64,000 nt of DNA, taken from contig NZ_AKJS01000118.1 of the NCBI RefSeq assembly GCF_000282215.1, positions 1-64,000 on the forward strand, read 5' to 3'. Position 1 is the stretch's first letter, and the number at the start of each line of letters is the position of its first letter. Under the pieces are notes generated by a model. That model was given only the letters and a program-made list of their open reading frames with translations, searched no databases and had not been told where the DNA came from. A program made the position numbers and the translations under genes. Positions 45,289 to 53,656 of the stretch are shown here, in pieces. The DNA comes from Pseudomonas sp. GM21. GTDB lineage: Bacteria; Pseudomonadota; Gammaproteobacteria; Pseudomonadales; Pseudomonadaceae.

Positions 45289-45377
45289 GTGGGAGCGAGC
45301 CTGCTCGCGAAAGCGGAGTGTCAGTCACCTGAAATGTTGGCTGACAGGGCCGATTCGCGAGCAGGCTCGCTCCCACA
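45289..45377. repeat. REP pair 8
   Basis: Inverted REP palindromes flank a 45-base spacer between quiP and the exonuclease gene. Confidence 0.9.
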
Positions 45378-45388
45378 GGATCGGGGGG

Positions 45389-47839
45389 TTACTTGCCAGG
45401 TGCCAGGGTCAACTGCGTCTTGCCATACACCTTGTCAAAGTTCTGTGGCTGCATCGGCAAGCTCATGTATTGCCCTTTGAGCCAAGGCTCGATGCTGTTG
45501 AGGTAGTTCGGGCTGGCAGGGTTGCCTGACTGACCGGTGCTGTTCTGACCCATCAGCGGCTCGGCCTGGCTGAAGTCGACGATAAAGCGCATGGCCGGGG
45601 CCAGCGTGGTGTTGAAGTCCTGACCCCAGGCGAAGGCCGCCGTGTTCAGCGTAGTGTGGTCTCCGCCCGCCGCGACGGGCCCGCGAACGATCTGGCCGTT
45701 GGCGTTTTTCCACTCGTAGTGGTGCAGTTTGCCCCACTGCCAGGCTTTGTGATCGCCGCCCAACTGACTGTCGCCTGCGCTGATCGCCGCTGCCAGACTG
45801 CGAGCGAGGATCGCCGGCTTGTCTTCTTTTTGTGGTGTGCGCACGTCATCCCAGAACGGGCTGTCGTCGCGCCCAAGCAGATGATCGGCCTGCGCGGCAT
45901 AGGACAGCTTGCCGTTGGCGACAAAGGCTTTCCACGCCGGACTGCTTTGCGGACCGAGTTCGTCGAGGAAAATTTGTTTCATGCTTTCTTGCAGAAACAA
46001 TTCATACATCGCCGCATCGGCGGAGGTTGCGCTGAGCTTGCCGTCGAACGCCATCAGGCGCGTATACGCCTCACGCGCCATGCCACGCTCTGCCACCGGC
46101 AGCGCTTCAATGGCCTGCTTGAGTGGCTGGGCCATGCCCGGGGCTTCAAACATTTTCTTCAGTTTGGTGGCAAAGGTGGTGGTCTGGTCATACTGCATGG
46201 CGATCACGCTGCGTGCGTCGTGTTTGCCCGCGCCCGCCAGTTCGGCCAGGCGTTCGCCCCGCTCCGGTGCCGCCCAGGAATTGGACAATTGCATGCCGTA
46301 GCCGTGGGGGATGACACGCTGGTTGGCAGTGCCGAGCCAGCCTTGGGCCGGGTCCTGATCGTAAGGGTGGAGCATCGGGTCGGCGTAACCGTCCCAATCG
46401 TAACGACCTTCCCAGCCCGGCGATGGCAGCAGGCCTTCGCCTTCGCGACGGTTCGGGTAACGGCCGGTCACTTGCCAGGCGATGTTACTGACGTCAGCGA
46501 AGACCATGTTCAGTGCGATGGCGCGGATTTCGCGACTGGCGTCCGACGCTTTCTCTACGGTCTGGGCCCGGGACAGGTCGAAAAACGCGTCCAGGGTTTT
46601 GTCATCAGTGAAGTTCGGCATTTGCAGGGCCAGGCCGAAACCGTTCGCCAGTGTCATGCCTTGGGCACTGTTGAGCAGCGGACCGTGACGGGTTTCGTAC
46701 ACGGCTTCGCGAACGGGGCGCTGGCCTTTGACGAAGAAGGTTTCGTTACGCACGACGGCGGGCTGCCATTTGCCACCCACTTCGTACGTGAGGCCGTTGC
46801 CCTGACGCTTGATTTTTTCCAGGAACAGGTCCTGGTTGTCGCCCATGACCGTGGCCATGCTCCAGGCCACTTTGCCGTTGAAGCCACCGAGCACCATCGG
46901 CAGGCCGGCAATGGTCACGCCCGAGGCCTGATATTTCGGCGCGCGAATCTGCACGTAACTGAACAATGACGGCACGCCGAGCGAGCCATGACTGTCGCTG
47001 GCCAGCAGGCTTTTGCCACTGCGGCTGCGTTGCGGGCCAATCGCCCAGTTGTTCGAGGAACTGGCGCCCAACAGATTCAGGTCGGACAGTTGGCCCGTGG
47101 CTTTGTTGATCTCGGCCAACCCAGGGGTAGCCCCGTTGAGCTTGATCCCTTGCAATTTTTCGGCTTCAGCCAGCGGCAATTTTTCATCGGGTGCGGACGG
47201 CGTCAGCCAGGCGAGTTTGTCGGTGGTGACGGTCTGAGCCAGCATCAACGAGGAAATTTCTTCCGGCAGGTTGGCCGATTGGCTGAAGTTCAGCAGGCAG
47301 AAAATCAGCGCCGAATCTTCCGGTTTCCAGTATTCCGGTTTGTAACCGGAGGCCGCGAGGTCCGCCGGCAGCTTGTCGCGGTAGCGGAACAGGTAGGCGT
47401 TGACGCCGCGAGCATAGACTTCGAAGAAGCGTTTGAGGCGCGGCGAAGAAGCTTTATACAGCTCGCCCGCGCTTTTCTTCAGGTTGACCGCACGCATATA
47501 GCGGTCAGCATCCAGCAAGTCAGCGCCGGACATTTCCGCCAGCCGTCCTTCGGCCAACAGGCGTAATGTCACCATTTGCGTGATGCGGTCGCTGGCGTGA
47601 ACGTAACCCAGGGCGAACAACGTGTCGTGGAAGCTGTTGCCTTCGATCAATGGCATGCCCATGGCATTGCGACGCACCGATACGTTCTGCGCCAAGCCCT
47701 TGAGCGGCTGCACACCGGAGGTCGGCGGGAGGGTGTCCTGAGCGTTCATGGTCTGACAACCGGTCAGACTCAAAACACTGGCCACTGCTGCGGCAACGCC
47801 GAACCGGGGAAGAAAATGTGTAAGGGCTGGCGAGGCCAT
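45389..47839 (-). CDS. quiP: acyl-homoserine lactone acylase QuiP
   Basis: The 816-residue Ntn-hydrolase precursor of the penicillin acylase family has a lipobox-like LSLTGC near the N terminus. The catalytic Ser of the beta subunit lies in LLGASSSNNWAIGPQRSRSG, preceded by a spacer that is removed on autoprocessing. The sequence follows P. aeruginosa QuiP (PA1032), which degrades long-chain acyl-homoserine lactones. CAGGAG precedes ATG 47839; the frame runs 23 codons upstream. It is somewhat shorter than the P. aeruginosa protein. Whether it quenches signals or recycles other amides here is unknown. Confidence 0.88.
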   Translation of the reverse strand: MASPALTHFLPRFGVAAAVASVLSLTGCQTMNAQDTLPPTSGVQPLKGLAQNVSVRRNAMGMPLIEGNSFHDTLFALGYVHASDRITQMVTLRLLAEGRLAEMSGADLLDADRYMRAVNLKKSAGELYKASSPRLKRFFEVYARGVNAYLFRYRDKLPADLAASGYKPEYWKPEDSALIFCLLNFSQSANLPEEISSLMLAQTVTTDKLAWLTPSAPDEKLPLAEAEKLQGIKLNGATPGLAEINKATGQLSDLNLLGASSSNNWAIGPQRSRSGKSLLASDSHGSLGVPSLFSYVQIRAPKYQASGVTIAGLPMVLGGFNGKVAWSMATVMGDNQDLFLEKIKRQGNGLTYEVGGKWQPAVVRNETFFVKGQRPVREAVYETRHGPLLNSAQGMTLANGFGLALQMPNFTDDKTLDAFFDLSRAQTVEKASDASREIRAIALNMVFADVSNIAWQVTGRYPNRREGEGLLPSPGWEGRYDWDGYADPMLHPYDQDPAQGWLGTANQRVIPHGYGMQLSNSWAAPERGERLAELAGAGKHDARSVIAMQYDQTTTFATKLKKMFEAPGMAQPLKQAIEALPVAERGMAREAYTRLMAFDGKLSATSADAAMYELFLQESMKQIFLDELGPQSSPAWKAFVANGKLSYAAQADHLLGRDDSPFWDDVRTPQKEDKPAILARSLAAAISAGDSQLGGDHKAWQWGKLHHYEWKNANGQIVRGPVAAGGDHTTLNTAAFAWGQDFNTTLAPAMRFIVDFSQAEPLMGQNSTGQSGNPASPNYLNSIEPWLKGQYMSLPMQPQNFDKVYGKTQLTLAPGK

Positions 47840-47936
47840 GGCAAAGCTCCTGCGGGGGTAGAGGCGCAATAAAGGCGCTACGTTAGTGAGCAGGAGGAGG
47901 GCGCGCAAGCGGCGGGCGGGTTATTTCTTTCCGAAG

Positions 47937-48045
47937 ATCGTTCCCACGCTCCGCGTGGGAATGCCTCAACGGACGCTCCGCGTTCGGCTTTGGATGGGAC
48001 GCGGAGCGTGACGGGCAGCATTCCCACGCAGAGCGTGGGAACGAT
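47937..48045. repeat. dispersed palindromic element, copy A
   Basis: ATCGTTCCCACGCTC at 47937 pairs with GAGCGTGGGAACGAT at 48031. An inner GACGCTCCGCGT/ACGCGGAGCGT pair also forms, giving a cruciform-like unit. A second copy lies at 53554-53655. Confidence 0.85.
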
Positions 48046-48133
48046 TAGTCCTCCAGCGTTCGATGACTTGCCTGTTAGAGGAGGTGATGCTGAAGTGCGT
48101 GAAACTCAAAGACCTTGCATGAGAACGTCCGCA

Positions 48134-48691
48134 ATGGAGCTCAAGACCCACGCAGCGCTGATCATCATTGATCAACAAAAAGGCATTCTGCATCCCCGAC
48201 TCGGTCGCCGAAATAATCCACAGGCCGAAGAAAGAATCCTTGAGTTGTTGGCGTTTTGGCGTCGAACCGGGCGACCGGTGATTCATGTGCAGCACCTGTC
48301 CCGCTCCCCGGATTCAGTGTTCTGGCCGCAGCAATCAGGCGTGGAATTTCAGCAACGGTTTGAGCCAATGGCGGGCGAACAGCTGATTCAGAAACAAGTG
48401 CCGGATGCTTTTTGTGCAACGGATCTGGAGGCGCGTTTGCGCGAGGCGGGCATTGATCAATTGGTGATTGTTGGTGTGGCAACGAACAACTCGGTGGAGT
48501 CCACGGCGCGAACGGCCGCAAATCTGGGGTTTGAAACGTGGGTGGCGGAGGATGCGTGTTTTACCTTCGACAAGGCGGATTATTTTGGTAATGCCCGTTC
48601 GGCCGAAGACGTGCATGCGATGTCGCTGGGGAATTTGCACGGGGAGTATGCGACGGTCGTCAGCACTGCGCAGATCCTGAGCCGAGGGTGA
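48134..48691 (+). CDS. isochorismatase/cysteine-hydrolase-like protein lacking the Cys
   Basis: The 185-residue protein has the isochorismatase fold with D13 (LIIIDQQKG) and K87 in place. The nucleophile site reads VATNNSVESTAR, with S120 where most family members have Cys. I recall a subfamily with this TNNS variant, so it is probably not a random defect. It could be catalytically inert or use another mechanism. ATG 48134 fits homology best; ATG 48119 is five codons upstream. Confidence 0.82.
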   Translation: MELKTHAALIIIDQQKGILHPRLGRRNNPQAEERILELLAFWRRTGRPVIHVQHLSRSPDSVFWPQQSGVEFQQRFEPMAGEQLIQKQVPDAFCATDLEARLREAGIDQLVIVGVATNNSVESTARTAANLGFETWVAEDACFTFDKADYFGNARSAEDVHAMSLGNLHGEYATVVSTAQILSRG

Positions 48692-48702
48692 CTTCGAGTC
48701 AG

Positions 48703-48796
48703 TCATCGCGAGCAGGCTCGCTCCCACATGGGATCTGCTGTGGACACACTATTTGTGAATCCTGGAGATCTATTGTGGGAGTGAGCCTGCTCGCGA
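48703..48796. repeat. REP pair 9
   Basis: Two inverted REP palindromes are separated by about 45 bases downstream of the isochorismatase-like gene. Confidence 0.9.
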
Positions 48797-48835
48797 TTGC
48801 GATTCAACAGGCGAAAAATATTTTCGCCCGCAGCA

Positions 48836-49045
48836 TCAAGCGCCGTGGCACTTCTTGAATTTCTTGCCGTTGCCGCATGGGCAAGGGTCGTTGCGACCGA
48901 CGTCTTTCAGGGCGTTGCGCACCGGTTCCTGAGGGGCGTGGCCACAGTTCGGGCCGTGAACATGGCCATGCTCGTGATCATGGTGGTCGTGATGGTCATG
49001 ATCGTGGTTGCAGTCAGGGCCATGGACGTGAGGTTGCTGGGTCAT
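48836..49045 (-). CDS. His-rich SEC-C zinc-binding protein
   Basis: The 69-residue protein has a C-terminal SEC-C motif (GRNDPCPCGNGKKFKKCHG, as at the end of SecA) and an N-terminal His/Asp run (about residues 7-36) with two HGPxC units. Both parts suggest metal binding. Related Pseudomonas proteins exist with unknown roles. Its start overlaps the lipoprotein stop by four bases, so the two are an operon. Confidence 0.85.
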   Translation of the reverse strand: MTQQPHVHGPDCNHDHDHHDHHDHEHGHVHGPNCGHAPQEPVRNALKDVGRNDPCPCGNGKKFKKCHGA

Positions 49046-49536
49046 TGGGTGTGCTCCGGAATTAAATCGGCGGGGATTATCACGCCATTGCGCGCCAGGT
49101 GCACGTCATGAGGGATGAATAAACCGGTTTTCAGTTCACCTTCCAGACGATAGGGAATGGATTGATCGGGATTTTTCAGCATTTTCACCAGGTCTCGCAC
49201 CTTGGGCCACAGGTTGGTACGGATCGGCACTTTTACATAGGCGCTGTGCTTGGGTCCGATGCTGAACCAGTTGTCGTACTCGCCTTCGGTCAGCAGGATG
49301 TCACCCAAGTGAATCCGGTATTCGAGGCTGCGCACGTTCAAGTCGCTGTCATTGGGGTTGTCGATACGAAAGTGCAGGAGAAATTTCTGTTCCAGCAGTT
49401 TTGCCCGCACGACTTCAACCTTGACCAGATGCACCACGGGGTCCGGCTCATCGTCAACGAACCAGGACGCACAGCCGGTGAGCCCCAAAAACAGCAGCAG
49501 GCTGAGCAGATAAAGTGCGTGTCGCCGGGTGATCAT
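49042..49536 (-). CDS. LEA type-2-like lipoprotein
   Basis: The 164-residue protein has a lipobox GLTGC (Cys at 22) and a WHy/LEA14-like beta domain (about 38-155; LLEQKFLLHFRIDNPNDSDLNVRSLEYRI...). LEA-2 proteins are linked to desiccation or stress in other organisms; bacterial roles are unclear. It overlaps the SEC-C gene. Confidence 0.85.
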   Translation of the reverse strand: MITRRHALYLLSLLLFLGLTGCASWFVDDEPDPVVHLVKVEVVRAKLLEQKFLLHFRIDNPNDSDLNVRSLEYRIHLGDILLTEGEYDNWFSIGPKHSAYVKVPIRTNLWPKVRDLVKMLKNPDQSIPYRLEGELKTGLFIPHDVHLARNGVIIPADLIPEHTQ

Positions 49537-49559
49537 GGTCGTGTATCTCCCTTGAACCT

Positions 49560-49688
49560 GTAGCAGCTGCCGGAGGCTGCGTCCGACTGCGAAGCAGTCG
49601 TATTCCTGTCACCTCGATCCAACTGAACAACGCTTTGCCTGGTCTTGCGACTGCTTCGCAGTCGGACGCAGCCTCCGGCAGCTGCTAC
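49560..49688. repeat. 41-bp perfect inverted repeat
   Basis: The arms 49560-49600 and 49648-49688 are exact reverse complements (GTAGCAGCTGCCGGAGG... type), separated by 47 bases. Both arms hold a smaller palindrome GACTGCGAAGCAGTC. A diverged copy of one arm is at 19-59. Confidence 0.9.
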
Positions 49689-49698
49689 GAGGCGTCAC

Positions 49699-50175
49699 TC
49701 AATTGCTGAAATAACCTGCACAACACTTCTTGAATTTTTGACCGCTGGCGCATGGGCAAGCGTCATTGCGCCCGGCCTTGAGTTGCACGGTAGGGTCGAT
49801 GAAGTACCAGTGGCCAGCATTCTGTACGAATGACGAGCGCTCGCGGTGGCTGTGTTCGCCGCTGCCATCGTGCCAGCGCGCGGTGAAGGTCACGAAGGCA
49901 TGTTCCGGCTGGCCGCCAAAGACTTCGGAGCTTTCGACTTCCAGACCCAGCCAGGTGCTTTGCGCACTCCAGTCGCTGATGGACTGACGATTCAGGCCAG
50001 CCTGCTGGGCAGGCAGGGTGGTCGCCACCAGATAGTCGATCAACCCCAGTACGTAGGCGCTGTAGCGCGAACGCATCAAGGCTTCGGCACACGGCGCCGG
50101 ATGCCCGGCATGGTAATGACCGCAACAGGCATCGAGCAGGGTGCCGCTGCCACAAGGGCAAATGGATGTACTCAT
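49699..50175 (-). CDS. YchJ-family protein with two SEC-C motifs
   Basis: The 158-residue protein has SEC-C-type Cys motifs at the N terminus (CPCGSGTLLDACCG) and at the C terminus (NDACPCASGQKFKKCCAGYF), around an NTF2-like domain with RSRYSAYVLGLIDYLVATT. YchJ proteins are widespread and of unknown function. ATG 50175 is used; the frame continues upstream. Confidence 0.88.
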   Translation of the reverse strand: MSTSICPCGSGTLLDACCGHYHAGHPAPCAEALMRSRYSAYVLGLIDYLVATTLPAQQAGLNRQSISDWSAQSTWLGLEVESSEVFGGQPEHAFVTFTARWHDGSGEHSHRERSSFVQNAGHWYFIDPTVQLKAGRNDACPCASGQKFKKCCAGYFSN

Positions 50176-50179
50176 GGCA

Positions 50180-50677
50180 TTACCACCAATATTTCCCGAA
50201 GTTTTCCGGATTGGCCCAAAAGCGTGAGTTGAGCCAATCGGGTACTTGCTTGTATTCAAGCAGATCATAGGTAAACAGCGTCAACACTTGTTCGTCGCGC
50301 TGGAAGCGCTCGCTCGCTTGCAGGGCCAGTGAGAAAAAATCCGTCTCCTGCCAGCCACTGGCCGACAAGTCCGCCAACACGGCAATGCGGCTGGCGTTGA
50401 GGTTGCGGATCCCTCCGAGCAGGTTCAGGCCATCGCGCTTGGGCAAATGTTCGAGGCAATCGACTGCCAGCGCCAGGTCAAACCGGCGCGCCGCCAGGTC
50501 CTCCGGCAACGGCCCCGGTGCCGCATGGGCCACACACGTATCCGGGTGGGCAAGTTTGAATGCTGCCAGCGCGGGGAACTCACTGGCACCGATCAGCAAC
50601 AGCTGCGCGGGGGCGTAACGGTCTAGCAAAGCCGCCAACGCCTGTTGCGGCGTGCGCGAAGAAATACCTGCAGTCAT
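50180..50677 (-). CDS. methyltransferase-like hypothetical protein
   Basis: The 165-residue protein has a Rossmann-like start (QLLLIGASEFPALAAFKLA) and FDLALAVDCLEHLPKRDG, which resembles the post-motif-I region of S-adenosylmethionine methyltransferases. The glycine-rich loop is incomplete, so the activity is uncertain. It lies four bases from the YchJ start in the same direction and is probably in that operon. ATG 50677 is preferred to an adjacent TTG. Confidence 0.65.
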   Translation of the reverse strand: MTAGISSRTPQQALAALLDRYAPAQLLLIGASEFPALAAFKLAHPDTCVAHAAPGPLPEDLAARRFDLALAVDCLEHLPKRDGLNLLGGIRNLNASRIAVLADLSASGWQETDFFSLALQASERFQRDEQVLTLFTYDLLEYKQVPDWLNSRFWANPENFGKYWW

Positions 50678-50865
50678 CAAAGATCCTCAATCAGAGCGCC
50701 AAGACTAGCCTGCCCAAACGTCCGGGCCTAGCGCAGGTTTACAGCAAATACGACATTGCGTGGTGAACGCAGATAAAACAGCCGTGGCCTCTTGCTGGCG
50801 CAGATTAATACTCGGGTCTTTACTACCAGAATCGGTTCTAAGCCGATCCCTCAGGAGAAAACTAG

Positions 50866-51555
50866 ATGAGCATAGTTCGGACAGCATTACCCTTGGTTCT
50901 GCTAACCAGTGTGTTGACTGGTTGTGCAGGTTTGCAGAAAACCGACTGGCCGACCTGTGCGGCTGTCGGGGGTGTCATTGGTGCGGGTCTCGGCGCGACC
51001 GAGAGCTCCGCATGGGCAGGCTATGGTGCGCTGCTTGTCGGCGGTACGGCCGCAGCCTATTGCTGGGTACACGGTGATGGCGACGAAGATGGCGATGGTG
51101 TGCCGGACAGTCGCGACAAGTGCCCAGGCACACCTCACGGTGTGACGGTCGATGCCAACGGTTGCCCACCACCTGCGCCTGTGGTCGAAGAGGCCGTCGT
51201 GGTCAAGGAAGAAACGATTGTCATCCGCGATGTTCACTTCCAGTTTGACAAAGCTACGCTCACCGAGTCCGACAAAGAGGTACTCGACAAGGTTGCCACG
51301 CGCTTGAAAGGGGAATCGTCTTCCGCTCAATTGACCGTTACCGGCCATACCGATAGCGTGGGCAGCGATGCCTACAACCAGAAACTGTCGGATAAACGCG
51401 CTCACTCGGTGGTTGAATACCTCATCCAGGAAGGTGTGCCACGCAGCAGCTTCGTATCTGTGGTCGGTGCGGGTGAAAGCCAGCCGGTCGCCGATAACAG
51501 CACCGCTGACGGCCGCGCGCAGAACCGTCGCACGGAAATCAAAATCAACCGTTAA
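50866..51555 (+). CDS. OmpA-family lipoprotein, tandem copy 1
   Basis: The 229-residue lipoprotein has a lipobox VLTGC (Cys at 20), a glycine-zipper stretch (VGGVIGAGLGATESSAWAGYG), a thrombospondin type-3-like calcium loop (DGDEDGDGVPDSRDKCPGTP) and a C-terminal OmpA peptidoglycan-binding domain with TVTGHTDSVGSDAYNQKLSDKRA. It tethers the envelope to the cell wall. CAGGAG precedes the ATG. A paralogue follows at 51647. Confidence 0.9.
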   Translation: MSIVRTALPLVLLTSVLTGCAGLQKTDWPTCAAVGGVIGAGLGATESSAWAGYGALLVGGTAAAYCWVHGDGDEDGDGVPDSRDKCPGTPHGVTVDANGCPPPAPVVEEAVVVKEETIVIRDVHFQFDKATLTESDKEVLDKVATRLKGESSSAQLTVTGHTDSVGSDAYNQKLSDKRAHSVVEYLIQEGVPRSSFVSVVGAGESQPVADNSTADGRAQNRRTEIKINR

Positions 51556-51601
51556 GTCCCTTCCGCTCCGCGGCTTGTGTAGTCGCGGATGCGGGTCTTT
51601 A

Positions 51602-51638
51602 CTCCTGTGTAACCGGTATTAAGCCGGTAACACAGGAG
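51602..51638 (+). promoter_or_regulatory. hairpin covering the ribosome site of OmpA copy 2
   Basis: CTCCTGTG-T-ACCGG pairs imperfectly (about 14 of 16 positions) with CCGGT-ACACAGGAG across a short TATTAA-type loop. The 3' arm contains the AGGAG (51634-51638) that serves ATG 51647, so the folded RNA would hide the ribosome site. Confidence 0.65.
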
Positions 51639-51646
51639 CTTTTAAT

Positions 51647-52366
51647 ATGAGCGTTCTCACAAGGACCGTCTTGCCGGTTCTGCTGCTTGGCAGCCTGTTG
51701 ACCGGTTGCGCAACTCACAGTGATGGTACTGCCCCCCTCAATCAACGAACCTGGCCGATCTGCAGCCTCATTGGCGGTCTGGTGGGCGGAGGTTTGGGCG
51801 CCATCGAAAGTGGTGCCTGGGCGGCCGGGGGCGCAGCGCTTGGAATCTTGACCGGTGGCTTGATCTGTTACGCTCAGGATGGCGATCAGGATAGCGATGG
51901 TGTCTTCGATCGACGTGATCGCTGCCCCGATACCCCTGCCGACACGCCTGTCGAACATCATGGTTGTCCGCGGCCGCAATACCCGGGCGGTGTGACAGAA
52001 CCTGTCGTGCAAGCGGAAGTCATCACCCTCAGCGATGCGGGCGATGTGTTGTTTGCCACCAACCAGTCTGACCTGACCCCCGCAGCGAAGAGTCAGCTGG
52101 ATGCCTTGATGACCAGGTTGCAAGGCGCGGATGTGTCGAGTATCAAAGTGGTCGGCCATACCGACAACGTCGGTACCGATGCCTACAATCAGACACTTTC
52201 GGAACGTCGCGCCAACAGCGTGGCGGACTACCTGTTGAGTCAGGGCGTGGCGCCGAACAAAGTCAGCAGTGAAGGTAAAGGCGAAAGTGAGCCTGTGGCT
52301 GAAAACGATACCGAAGAAGGGCGCGCGAAAAACCGTCGCGTGGATTTGCACATCAATGTGACCTGA
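51647..52366 (+). CDS. OmpA-family lipoprotein, tandem copy 2
   Basis: The 239-residue paralogue of the preceding gene has the same order: lipobox LLTGC, glycine zipper (IGGLVGGGLGAIESGAWAAGG), acidic type-3-like loop (DGDQDSDGVFDRRDRCPDTP) and OmpA domain (VVGHTDNVGTDAYNQTLSERRA). It has diverged to about half identity, so the duplication is old. Its leader is related to that of copy 1. Confidence 0.9.
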   Translation: MSVLTRTVLPVLLLGSLLTGCATHSDGTAPLNQRTWPICSLIGGLVGGGLGAIESGAWAAGGAALGILTGGLICYAQDGDQDSDGVFDRRDRCPDTPADTPVEHHGCPRPQYPGGVTEPVVQAEVITLSDAGDVLFATNQSDLTPAAKSQLDALMTRLQGADVSSIKVVGHTDNVGTDAYNQTLSERRANSVADYLLSQGVAPNKVSSEGKGESEPVAENDTEEGRAKNRRVDLHINVT

Positions 52367-52511
52367 GCCACGAATTAGAGCCGTCGACCACCCGCACAGT
52401 GGGTCGACGGCCATTCGGCAGTCTTCATCAAGATTTTTCTGTTGCCCTCTGGCATATTCCTCGTGGAAGCCGCTACTGTGCTCGCAAACAATAATGATCA
52501 GCGGGGGGCGT

Positions 52512-52790
52512 ATGAAGGTGTTTTGGTGGCTGGGGAAGTTGTTGACCCTGCTGTTCTGGTTGGTGGTGCTGGTCAATCTGCTCGCGCCGTTTGTTTATCC
52601 CCTGCACTCGTTGGTCGAGCTGGCCGGTGGCGCGCTGGCACTGTTCCATCTTCTGGAGTTGGTGTTCTGCAACCGCAGTCTCAGAGGCCGCGCGCATCCT
52701 TGGCGTGATCGCCTTCAAATTGCCATTTTCGGCGTGTTTCACCTGCAAACCCTCCCGACTCCCTCCGCACCTAAGGCTTCCCATGCGTAA
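52512..52790 (+). CDS. DUF1145-type membrane protein
   Basis: The 92-residue protein has two or three hydrophobic segments and the typical KVFWWLGKLLTLLFWLVVL start, with SLRGRAHPWRDRLQIAIFG near the end. Function unknown. Its final codons overlap the start of the collagen-like gene by eight bases, indicating coupling. Confidence 0.8.
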   Translation: MKVFWWLGKLLTLLFWLVVLVNLLAPFVYPLHSLVELAGGALALFHLLELVFCNRSLRGRAHPWRDRLQIAIFGVFHLQTLPTPSAPKASHA

Positions 52791-53541
52791 TCTCTGTCTG
52801 CTCGCCGCTTTTATCAGTCCACTGGCTTGCGCTCAGGTTGTCAGCGTCGAAAGCAACTCACTGATGCGTCTGCCCAATACGGCCAGTACCTTGCAACTGG
52901 AGCGGCTGGAAGTCGCTGATTACGGCACGTTGCTGATTCCTTCGAATGTGACCGAAGTGACGGTGGGCGAATTGCATTTGGGGCGTGAAGCGCGAATTGC
53001 CATTGTGCCAAGTGAACAAACGCTGGCATTCAAAGTGCGCCGCGCCGAATTGTCTGAAGGCAGCCAGATCACCGCGAGGGGCGCACCGGGCAGTTTCCAG
53101 AAAGCTGCACGGTCGGGGCGCAACCTGAACTTGCAGATCCATGCGTTGAATGCCCCGCAATTGTCGGTTGACGCTCGCGGCGGCGCGGGCGCTCCGGGGT
53201 TTTTCGGTCTTGATGGCGCCAATGGCCAGGCACCGGGGTGCACCTGGGGGCAGGCCGGTCGCGGTGCGGATGGCAGCAATGGCAGCGATGGTCAGCCGGG
53301 TGCTTCGGGCGCGCAGGTAAGGCTGGAGGTGCCGCGTGATTTTCCGACGGATAAAATCAAGGTGCAGGTGGCGGGAGGTGCCGGTGGCCTTGCAGGTCCT
53401 GGCGGTAAACCAGGAGCGGGTGGCAAGGCCAAGGGCTGTCTCGTGTACACCACCGATGGCGGCAAGAGTGGTAAACCGGGTGCTGATGGTCAGCCAGGAC
53501 CTGCCGGTGCGGCGGGGTCGGTGACGGTTCAGCGGTTGTAA
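52783..53541 (+). CDS. secreted Gly-rich collagen-like protein
   Basis: The 252-residue protein has a signal peptide (to about ACA, residue 17), a beta-rich middle and two Gly-rich tracts (about 141-190 and 205-248) with collagen-like GxP and GPxG repeats such as GGKPGAGGKAKG and GADGQPGPAGAAG. Two Cys (one in each tract) may form a disulfide. No family recognised beyond the repeats. It overlaps the DUF1145 gene. Confidence 0.75.
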   Translation: MRNLCLLAAFISPLACAQVVSVESNSLMRLPNTASTLQLERLEVADYGTLLIPSNVTEVTVGELHLGREARIAIVPSEQTLAFKVRRAELSEGSQITARGAPGSFQKAARSGRNLNLQIHALNAPQLSVDARGGAGAPGFFGLDGANGQAPGCTWGQAGRGADGSNGSDGQPGASGAQVRLEVPRDFPTDKIKVQVAGGAGGLAGPGGKPGAGGKAKGCLVYTTDGGKSGKPGADGQPGPAGAAGSVTVQRL

Positions 53542-53553
53542 GCAGTTTTGATT

Positions 53554-53655
53554 GATCGTTCCCACGCTCCGCGTGGGAATGCCTCAAGGGACGCTCCGCG
53601 TCCAGTGACGCGGAGCGTCACGGGCTGCATTCCCACGCAGAGCGTGGGAACGATC
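53554..53655. repeat. dispersed palindromic element, copy B
   Basis: GATCGTTCCCACGCTC pairs with GAGCGTGGGAACGATC at the ends, with an inner GACGCTCCGCGTC/GACGCGGAGCGTC pair. It is nearly identical to copy A at 47937-48045. Confidence 0.85.
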
Positions 53656-53656
53656 A

